15,062 nucleotides of DNA, from NCBI GenBank assembly GCA_000697475.1, contig JNEU01000223.1, forward strand, positions 1-15,062, given 5' to 3'. The notes below the pieces were generated by a model. That model was given only the letters and a program-made list of their open reading frames with translations. It was not told where the DNA came from and searched no databases. The translations under genes were made by a program, and so were the position numbers. Shown here in pieces: positions 8,301 to 15,062 of the stretch. Each line of letters opens with the position of its first letter. Within the stretch, counting starts at the first letter, position 1. Source of the DNA: Lichtheimia corymbifera B2541. Lineage: Eukaryota; Mucoromycota; Mucoromycetes; Mucorales; Lichtheimiaceae.

Positions 8301-8426
8301 GGGGTTAAAGCACAACATAACGGACCACATCCTTTTGCTTGCTCCCTGCAACATAAATGCTCCCAATCTGCCCGAAACCCGTCACATATATACTTTCGAA
8401 CCGTCCGAATTTGGTGGTACAATCCA

Positions 8427-8452
8427 TGTGACTGTCGGACCTCGCAGTCACA
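8427..8452. repeat. inverted repeat, 8-bp arms
   Basis: TGTGACTG (8427-8434) and CAGTCACA (8445-8452) form a perfect inverted repeat around a 10-bp spacer, in the 3' noncoding arm of Merlin copy 2. The role is unknown. It could be a hairpin or an old insertion end. Confidence 0.5.
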
Positions 8453-8529
8453 GACACGAGCTGAAAAGACAGATCAAAATATAGCTACGAGCTGTTCTAT
8501 TATAGATGTACATAAACTTTCTTTCTTTA

Positions 8530-10289
8530 TTATGTTTTTCTTCTCTTTGAAAGTGGCTGGTATTCATTATCGCTATCGCCCGAATCAGATTCGGAATCGG
8601 AATCGGATTCTTCTGCTGTTGTTCCATTGAACTCATTATCGTCATGGTCCAAGTCGTCCCTTGTTCGCTTGACTTCTGTGTATACAAATTCTTCTTCGAG
8701 CTCCTCATCTTGCGAATTACTGAATGCCACTTTCTTAAGTGCATTCACAAGACCACCCCAAGGATCATTCGCATTCTTATGACGCCAGATAAACTCTGCA
8801 AGTAGATATTTCATACCAACTCTAGTTCGATGGCGAGCTGGGATCCTTTGCTTGATGCCATTCCATGTGCCTATTATACAAAGTTATTATTACTACTACA
8901 ACCCACACTTATTTGTATACCTTCGATTGTATTGGTATGGATACCAGTTGCGGTCTTGAATTCCTTAGCATGGTTCACAGTTTTATGCTTATTGTGATGT
9001 ATGCTGACTGACAAAGGCAAGGCACAAGCAAACAAGGCAAGGTTGATCCAAAGAGCAGGCTCAGGTCCAAGAACAAGAAAGATAACAAAGATCTATAACT
9101 AAGAATGTCAGGCCAAATGTATAGAGATCTCTCGTATACAACTAACCTGATATAACAAGGACAAGAAGACAAGGATACAAGGACAAGGACAAGAGCAACA
9201 ACAATGACAAGAGCTAATCTATAATAGAAAGGTGGCCGTTAGGTACACAATCACAACACGTCTGTGCAAGATCACGTACCAAGCGACAAGACAAAGACAA
9301 GGATCAAATGAGCAAGATATCAAGGCTATGGCTAGACAAGGACAAGAGCAGAGCAAGGCAAGAGAATACACAAGATAATCAGACTGAGGTTTATTGAATA
9401 CGAGTGGTAGCTTATTTATAATAAAAGAGAGGAATGAAGAGAATGGAGACAAAGATGAAATATGTGAGCAAAGCATCCAAGGTGGTTTCAATCATGATCA
9501 TGACACTTATACTGCTTTTCTGGGAGCTTATCCAACCCAGAGTAGCCTTTCCAGCAATCAGTGCGAATTTCGCTACCAGGCTTAATCCAAGTGCCAAGAA
9601 TCAAGTGCAACGTATCCTTCTTACGGTCCTCAACAGTCGTTAGGAACATCTTGCGCTCAGGAGTGCGCTCCACACCGCCAAAAACCCAGACACCTTCAAC
9701 TCGATGGCCCTTGTGGTTTTTACGCTTTCCGAAATTTGATTCATCGACCTCGACCACAATCGGCTTGCCATTCTTATCTAATCCACCGACTGACACATCT
9801 TCATCCTTGATATCAGCGTTCATCAATCGAAACACCAACTTGATGATACCACGAATCGTAGCAGCGTTCCATCCAGTCATTTTTTGGATACTATCCAGTT
9901 TTACATCATATAGATACAACCACATCACTGCAAGCACCTTATGCAAATCGGCCTTGAGTCCACTAAACATCGACCCCTCACGGATCGACCTCTTCTTACG
10001 ACCGCAACCCTCTGTAGCACGATGACTGCAACGCCAGTAAAGGTGAGGGATCTCCCTGTCCGTTAAGGTATATAAAGTCATATCTAAGCCAGTGGCATCG
10101 CACTTCGGTGGTGTGTTCTCAAATACTCCTTGGTCAAACAACCATCTAGTGATTTAATAGGAGTTAATATCCATTTACATGTTCTGTTCCTCATTCTAAT
10201 TGCCTTTCAGCAGTGATAGCATCTGGAAACGTCTTGACAAAGGTGAACATATTCTCAAGAGAGAGCTCGTGATCTTTGACGACAGGCAT
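8530..10289 (-). pseudogene. Merlin transposase, copy 2, split by a solo LTR
   Basis: Exons on the minus strand: 10289-10204; 10145-9506; continued at 8987-8921 after the inserted LTR; 8870-8530. Omitting the LTR and one target repeat gives 377 codons with no other interruption, against 378 in copy 1. All three catalytic residues are present (EVDESNFGKRK, RTDCWKGYSG, HTNTIEG then TWNGIK), as are a Cys/His-like region (WRCSHRATEGCG) and a Ser/Asp/Glu-rich tail ending PLSKRRKT. The copy is clearly diverged from copy 1. It lacks the introns found in copy 1 at 5397-5458 and 6119-6170, but keeps those matching 4989-5043 (here 10203-10146) and 5807-5869 (here 8920-8871). The first intron begins GC rather than GT. 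The TAA stop (8532-8530) overlaps AATAAAG. Confidence 0.82.
8993..9505. mobile_element. solo LTR inserted in Merlin copy 2
   Basis: A 513-bp sequence beginning TGTGATG and ending ATGACA (TG...CA), flanked on both sides by CTTAT (8988-8992 and 9506-9510). A 5-bp duplication and TG...CA ends are the signature of LTR retrotransposon integration, and no internal coding region is present. Removing the LTR and one CTTAT restores the transposase frame exactly (AAG then CAT codons), which fixes both ends to the base. The middle is rich in ACAAGG/CAAGGC units (about 9010-9360). A TATA-like TTATTTATAATAAAAG lies at 9412-9427 and can be read on either strand, so orientation is not settled. Confidence 0.85.
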
Positions 10290-10469
10290 TCTACTGTGAG
10301 AATGATTTGAATTAGTTTTATAATTCTGTTGTCATCGAGAATCGAAACTTGACCTTTTCTTTGCAACGCTGACGGACTAGCGATTAAGACAAATAAGGTG
10401 TGTACATTCACACAAGCAAAAAAAATATATTCATGTGTCGGATGTCTTTTGTTTTGCGTGATAAAAAAT
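10290..10469. other. region upstream of Merlin copy 2, no gene seen
   Basis: Should hold the 5' noncoding part of Merlin copy 2. A short inverted repeat, GTGTG-n6-CACAC, occurs near 10397-10412. I see no gene and no clear terminal repeat. Confidence 0.3.
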
Positions 10470-10541
10470 GCCACACAGGCTAAACGATGCTATGCCACAC
10501 AGGCTACTGAAGAATAGGCCACACAGGCGAAGATAAAATAT
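10470..10541 (+). repeat. 24-bp tandem repeat with GCCACACAGGC core, three copies
   Basis: GCCACACAGGC occurs at 10470-10480, 10494-10504 and 10518-10528, exactly 24 bp apart; the bases between vary more. It lies about 40-60 bp upstream of an AT-rich TATA-like stretch (10579-10596), a place where LTR enhancer repeats would be found. Confidence 0.7.
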
Positions 10542-11000
10542 AGACGATTCGATGATGTTTATTGATTGCTACTACTGGTTATTTATATATGATAATAAGA
10601 ATGTAGATGTGAAGAATGTCAAAAGCAATATATGTAAAAAGAGAGGTCAATATAGCAAGGATTGAATTTTTCTTCCAAAAAGAGCGGCCTTTCAATTTCA
10701 CCTTGACCAAAAACCTTCGAGTACCCCACCTAGCATAACCTGCTCGCCCTCTTTTTTATCCACTTCACCACAATAAACCCATCCACCATGCCAGACAACA
10801 ACATTGACCAGCATTCGAACTAATCTGAAAGCGACATTAGCTCAGATCCGTCATTCAGTCGTCAATCGGCAACACATGGCAGCCACAACAATATACACTT
10901 TACTTCACAGCCTTAACTTGCTGCCTTCGCAACCCACCCCGCATGATTCTTAGCAACACAACATATAGCAACTTATGATAGTTTAGGCTCGAGGACGAGC
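10542..11000 (+). pseudogene. decayed retroelement leader and gag start (tentative)
   Basis: The stretch 10552-10620 (TTTATTGA...TTATTTATATATGATAATAAG) resembles the TATA region of the solo LTR at 9391-9440 in order of motifs, suggesting a related LTR promoter. An ATG at 10788 opens a short frame (MPDNNIDQHSN) that hits TAA, but the same frame continues as a Ser/Asp-rich, gag-N-terminus-like sequence (SESDISSDPSFSR) before a second stop. Nothing further is recognisable. A short palindromic GGCTCGAGGACGAGC follows at 10986-11000. I treat the whole as a probable relic; the evidence is composition and order only. Confidence 0.3.
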
Positions 11001-11246
11001 TAATAGTAGATAGATACCAGGTTTAATAATAGTATTGGCTCCTGTATGATAATCATGCTATAATAAAAAGTACCCGTCTCTCCAAAACGCGCTCTCTGCA
11101 CAGCTTTCTGAGCACATAATTTTTTTGCACATATTGCACCTTTGCTATTGACCCACCTGAACCGAAAAGTAAGGAACACCTTAGGCTTTGAGTAGTACCT
11201 TACTAGATCTGCGATCGTAATTTCGAAACTGAACCTTGTCATTAGC
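11001..11246. other. AT-rich upstream region of the ORF at 11247
   Basis: No gene or clear promoter element is seen. A small palindrome ATGATAATCAT lies at 11046-11056, next to a TATAATAAAA stretch. Confidence 0.3.
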
Positions 11247-11650
11247 ATGTCGTCTTTGATCGCGAACGCTGTTCAAGTTATCCGTTCCCAAACAACTGGC
11301 GCTGTTAGCGACTATGCAGCAGAAAGCCCGAGCAGATTCATTATTAAGCGTGATGATTTCCATGCTTGGCTCACGCATGAAGAGCGTCGCACGTCATGCA
11401 CGTTCTATTTTTATACCACGGGCAATGCATTCTACAAGAATAAGCAATTTTTTTACCGCTTTGGCCCACATGATCCTGCAAATCCTAACCCACGTCCTGG
11501 ATTCGGTCTATCTCCTGATGACCAGCGTGAGATGGCTGAAACGGAAGCACGAGAGGATGTGATTGATGACGAATATGAGGATACGAATGCAAGTGGTACA
11601 ACCACCGCTGGTGTCAAGCGTGGCCGTAAAAAGGAGACCAATTATAATGG
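11247..11650 (+). CDS. exon-like ORF with basic KRGRKK stretch, function unknown
   Basis: From the ATG at 11247 a frame encodes about 134 residues up to a possible donor at 11651 (GTGAGA); unspliced it would read on to a stop ending at 11768, through repeat DNA. The central part (residues about 28-75) is aromatic-rich: FIIKRDDFHAWLTHEE, CTFYFYTTGNAFYKN, FFYRFGPHDP. An acidic stretch follows, then VKRGRKKETNYNG. The arrangement recalls N-terminal DNA-binding segments of FAR1/MULE-type proteins, but the metal-binding residues that would settle this are not visible. It may be the first exon of the integrase gene at 12284 with an intron of about 630 bp, or a gene cut by the repeats that follow. 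Confidence 0.45.
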
Positions 11651-11721
11651 GGTGAGATGTCCTTTGAAACCTATTATCAACACATGTATATACAGCATAC
11701 TGATTGGATACGTATGTTACC

Positions 11722-11870
11722 GTACAATTCGAGGATCCGTACAATTCAAGGACACAAAATTGTACTAGTACAATTCAAGGACATCAAATTGTACGGCTAT
11801 ATCCTTGAATTGTTCTAGTACAATTCGAGGATTCAAAATTGTACTAGTACAAAACGAGGACACACATTCA
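11722..11870. repeat. GTACAATT direct and inverted repeat cluster
   Basis: Five direct copies of GTACAATTC[A/G]AGGA-like units start at 11722, 11739, 11768, 11818 and 11847 (the last degenerate, GTACAAAACGAGGA). Several end in an inverted AAATTGTAC. A further inverted copy gives a perfect 12-bp-arm palindrome: ACAATTCAAGGA (11770-11781) with TCCTTGAATTGT (11802-11813). The cluster lies between the exon-like ORF at 11247 and the integrase gene. It could be the interior or end of a small non-autonomous element. Confidence 0.7.
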
Positions 11871-12283
11871 CCTTACACGACGCCATTACCCAAGGGCATG
11901 ATGGGTGCAACAAGCATATACAGACATATGGCGGTCTCGACGGCGATCGGAGGATCGTTATCTAATCTATTTTCTGTTACCATCATATTAGTTTAATTGT
12001 ATTGTTAGCCTAGCAACATGGCGTAACTATAGTGTGTATGGCTTTCTAATGGGTGAAATAAAGTAATGAATGGGACCTACTATGACATACCCACCGTTGA
12101 AAAGATTTATTGCATTTGTCATCATATATGCCGTAAAAGGATAAGGCCAATCGGCGTTGAAATATACCACAGCACCAAAGTTATGGTATATTTAAACTAC
12201 TACGCTCCGATTAAATATAAGTATATGACAACAAGGGGTAACCAAACAATCTACCTCTTTTTACTTTCATTGTATTTACGCAA
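11871..12283. other. spacer upstream of the integrase gene
   Basis: AT-rich sequence with only short, motif-less open frames. ATATAAGTATAT near 12215 is a possible TATA region for the gene starting at 12284. Confidence 0.35.
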
Positions 12284-15062
12284 ATGACCAGCAACGAGCA
12301 AACGATTTTCTATGGCCGAGAACGCAATTGGTTATCCAAGGCAACGTTTGGACGGCTCATGGAGGAATACATCGCCAACCCTAAGTCAAGTGACAGCCAG
12401 ACAAATGCCAAAACCAATAAACCGAAGCCTCAAGAAAAAACATTCATCAGCAAGGATATGTACGAAGATATGAAAAGAGCTCTTCAGGTAGGGGGGATGA
12501 CATGTATTGTTTTCAATTATAACATAAATTTGCATATTGCTAGGGTCAACCACTTGAACATAGTTATGATCGCAATTTTTCTTGGTGGACTCGTGATAAG
12601 TTTGTATTGAAGACCTTGCCAAGTGGTGAATCGTTCATTGTTCGCAAGCCTGGTAACCGGAATGGAAACAAGATCATTGCTATCAAGGAACATTTGTATG
12701 ATCTCATCACTGCTGCCCATGAGACTGTGGGACACGGACGTCGCGACGCCATGAATCATAATGTAAGTAATTCGCTTAGCATTAAACACTTTTTTATATA
12801 TGCACTTTTAACCCATCGTTTATCCATAGCTCAAGGAATACATGTATTGCCCTTTGAGATTTGTGACCCTTGTGACTGACCATTGCAGTGTCTGTGCAAA
12901 GTCCACCCCAGGAACCGAGGTCAAGACCGCTGGAAAAGCAATTCATGCTGAGGCGTTCATGACCAGACTTCAGGTACCTATAGATCTACAATCACACGAG
13001 GCTTAAGATTAACAATGGTCTCTTTTTTATAAGATGGATTTAATTGATTTTGGTGGAACTCGTACCCGCAAAGGCCAAATGCGTTATATTTTGCATATCA
13101 AGGACCACCGCACCAAGTACGGTTGGGCGTATCCACTTCCTTCAAAAAGTGCATGGCGTGTAGGTAAAAGGTTGCATGAACTATTCTGCCAGGTTGGACC
13201 ACCCAAGGAGTTGCAGAGTGACAATGGCGGTGAATTCAAAGATGTCAAGATGGTAAGGGAGGAAAACCAGTTATATAGTAGCGAAGACTAAACATGCATA
13301 GTTGAAAAAACTTATGAGCAAGTGGCCAACCACTTTGATATATGGATCCCCTCGTCACCCTCAATCGCAAGGTCTCATCGAACGGGCTAATCAAACACTT
13401 AAGAAGAAATTGGAAGCTTGGGTGCATCATCAACTGCAAGATGGTAATGCTGTTCATTGGACCGATGGCCTGGCTGAAGTTGTATATGGTATCAACATCA
13501 CATATTCAAGTCCTATTCGAACCACACCCTACCGAATGGTTTATGGCCAGGATCCACACCCTCATAGTCCATCTATGGTACAAAATTCCCAAGAACCAGA
13601 TGTTGTCGGTAGCACCCACGATGATGCTGAAGGCAATGTATCGGACGTGAGTATGCCCAATGACGAGGAAAACGAAGTTATTAGCGATCAAGGAAGTGAT
13701 CATTTTCCTGACAACGAACCTGGTACATGTGATGCTGAAGGCACCATTTCCGAAGATTGTCGATCGGGTGATGATAGTGATATCCAAATGGATGCTGCAA
13801 GTACTATCATCGGCGAAAATCATCACGATAACGAATCAGGCGAGGATGGGGATCACCAGATGGATGCTGCAAGTCCTATCACTATTGAGGATGATTATAC
13901 AAGTCAACCAGGTTATGACAATGACACTCAGATGGATACTACAGGTCCCATCACCATTGAGGGTACCGATACTGAACAATCGAGTGATGAAGCAAGCGAC
14001 GCGTATTCCGATTGGAATGGTTTTGATGATCAGGACGATAACGAAGCACAAGGTTTGATTTTAATAGCAACGCACGTTGACTAGGGCTAATTCATACATT
14101 TCAAAATATATAGATTCCTCGATCGTAGAAAAGCAGCCATCGTCATGCAAGACCTCGAAAGATGATCCAACCATCTATGACGACGTTGTAATCGATATGG
14201 ATTTCCCACTGAGCCCAAGAGGTTTGTCAACATTAATATTTCTTATAATATTGATAACGGATGACTAACGCATGAAGGCTAGATCAATCATCAAGTGACG
14301 GTGACCGCTCTCTCGAGATCGTACACAAAGATGAGTATCATGCAATGGCTTCCTCCCCTCATGGCGACAGTACAAGCGAGGCATATGCTGATTACTCGGA
14401 AGATACCAGCAGTGAAGAGTTAATGAATGGCAATGATGATAGCTCAAGCCAAGATGGTTATGGATACTACATGGGGGATGATTCCGAAAGTGACCAAGGC
14501 ACTAATGTCGAAAGCGATTCCGATATCACTTCCGGAAGCGAAAACCAACGTCATGTCCAACACAATATTGAAGACGAAGACGGAAAAGCTGCAACATCTG
14601 AATCTGAAGACGATATCTGCAACCGTCATTTAGCTATACGTAAAGAAGCTGGTGTGTATTATGACAAAAGCGTTCAAAACATTCAAAACAGGTATGTGAT
14701 TTTCATCGCATTGGTATCATGCTTTGCTAATATAACATAAAAAAGATTGGACAAGATGGCAGACAAGATACCTGATTACAAGGTTGGTGATGTCGTAGGA
14801 GTGCCAATTGAAAAGCCGAACCAGTTGAAAAATGGCGAGCGTTTCCTTCCCGCGATTATATACAAGGTATCATTTGGACAAGGTCAGCATCATCGTTACC
14901 ATGTTTGTTGTGCACATGGTGCTATAACACGTTCGTTCCATGGCCGTGAGATACGCAATTTTGCTGGAATCGGTTTCCAGGAACTGAAGGGCGTGGACCA
15001 TGCTTTGGTGAACGATGCAACTGCGCGAGTAACAGTGAAGGAAGCTGTGGTGCTCAATGAGA
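12284..15062 (+). CDS. KRBA2/Ginger-like integrase protein, eight exons, open at the window end
   Basis: Exons 12284-12487, 12544-12762, 12830-12973, 13034-13252, 13302-14052, 14114-14221, 14283-14691 and 14746-15062+ join in phase (introns 49-67 nt, GT-AG) to give at least 790 residues with no stop. Domains: Lys-rich N-terminal region (1-100); HHCC zinc finger H127-x4-H132-x27-C160-x2-C163; DDE integrase core D191 (MDLIDF), D252 (QSDNGGEF), E289 (QGLIERANQTLKK), spacing D-x60-D-x36-E; conserved GSPRHPQSQG before the Glu. Then comes a long acidic linker (about residues 360-660) with three 24-residue repeats (cores IQMDAAS, HQMDAAS, TQMDTTG), and a small C-terminal domain starting DYKVGDVVGVPIEK (about 695-745), as in KRBA2/SCAND3-like integrase proteins. 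No protease or reverse transcriptase is present. It could be a Ginger-like DNA transposase or a host-adopted integrase. All catalytic residues are intact. Confidence 0.85.
13769..13990 (+). repeat. 72-bp coding tandem repeat in the integrase linker
   Basis: Three in-frame units with a 72-bp period; the MDAAS/MDTTG cores begin near 13788, 13860 and 13932. They encode an acidic 24-residue unit, with divergence at scattered positions. The repeat lies in the flexible region between the DDE core and the C-terminal domain. Confidence 0.65.

Larger units (their letters stand above)
8301..10289 (-). mobile_element. Merlin-type DNA transposon, copy 2, interrupted by an LTR
   Basis: A second Merlin element on the opposite strand, facing copy 1 with 3' ends towards each other. 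Its 3' terminal sequence at 8301-8330 (GGGGTTAAAGCACAACATAA and onward, with GGACCACAT) resembles the end of copy 1, and it shares the subterminal 19-mer at 8385-8403 with copy 1 (6771-6789). The 5' end lies somewhere above 10289; I could not find a matching inverted terminus, so that border is open. Two features mark it as non-functional: a 513-bp LTR inserted in the transposase, and a GC in place of GT at the first splice donor. Confidence 0.6.

Noticed and set aside
4199..8301. Composite transposon carrying gag as cargo between two Merlin copies
   Set aside because: The copies are clearly diverged, gag is cut by one end rather than enclosed, and no common outer target duplication is visible.
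9010..9585. Open frames within and across the solo LTR
   Set aside because: They arise from the ACAAGG-rich LTR sequence and cross the LTR border; no protein family is recognisable.
11805..11996. Plus-strand open frame after the GTACAATT cluster
   Set aside because: It begins inside the repeats, and I see no motif and no splice support.
13506..14058. Open frames in other frames of the acidic linker
   Set aside because: The repeated acidic codons keep several frames open; only the frame continuous with the integrase core is supported by splicing phase.

Overview
The window looks like nuclear DNA of a filamentous fungus; I would guess an early-diverging one of the Mucoromycota type, but that is inference. 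The direct evidence is eukaryotic gene structure: short introns (45-74 nt) with GT-AG ends, CTAAC/TTAAC-like branch sites, AATAAA signals at stop codons, and proteins typical of eukaryotic mobile DNA. No bacterial operon, rRNA or intact tRNA was seen. Almost everything recognisable is transposon-derived, so this is a nested, repeat-rich accessory region.

Layout. 393-952 (-): a small spliced two-zinc-finger gene. About 1050-1371: a 40-bp tandem repeat in which every unit carries a TGATGT-n5-ACATCA dyad. It lies just upstream of the zinc-finger gene's TATA box. A perfect single copy of the same dyad abuts the TATA box of the divergent gene at 1831 (+), so the two genes share a distinctive regulatory region. 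1831-2488 (+): spliced gene of unknown function. 2561-3710 (+): four-exon acidic repeat protein with one in-frame TGA, whose frame runs into a cluster of palindromic GGGTCATTTC repeats.

4199-6872: a Merlin (IS1016/IS1595-like, ISXO2-type DDE) DNA transposon with 21-bp perfect inverted repeats and an intact five-exon transposase. Its right end cuts a Ty3-type retrotransposon gag gene on the minus strand (6873-7874). 8301-10289 (-): a second, diverged Merlin copy. Its transposase is interrupted by a 513-bp TG...CA sequence with a CTTAT target duplication, the signature of a solo LTR. Removing it restores the reading frame exactly. 10470-11000: LTR-like and decayed retroelement leader sequence.

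11247-11650 (+): an exon-like ORF with a basic KRGRKK stretch, followed by about 600 bp of GTACAATT palindromic repeats. 12284 to the window end (+): an eight-exon, still open gene for an HHCC-zinc-finger plus DDE integrase protein of the KRBA2/Ginger-like kind, with a long acidic linker and a small C-terminal domain. It is the best-preserved gene here and could be a DNA transposon or a host-adopted integrase.

The genes do not form one pathway. They record successive insertions: Merlin against gag, and an LTR element into the second Merlin. The most unusual piece is the zinc-finger gene, dyad array and divergent-gene unit at the left end.
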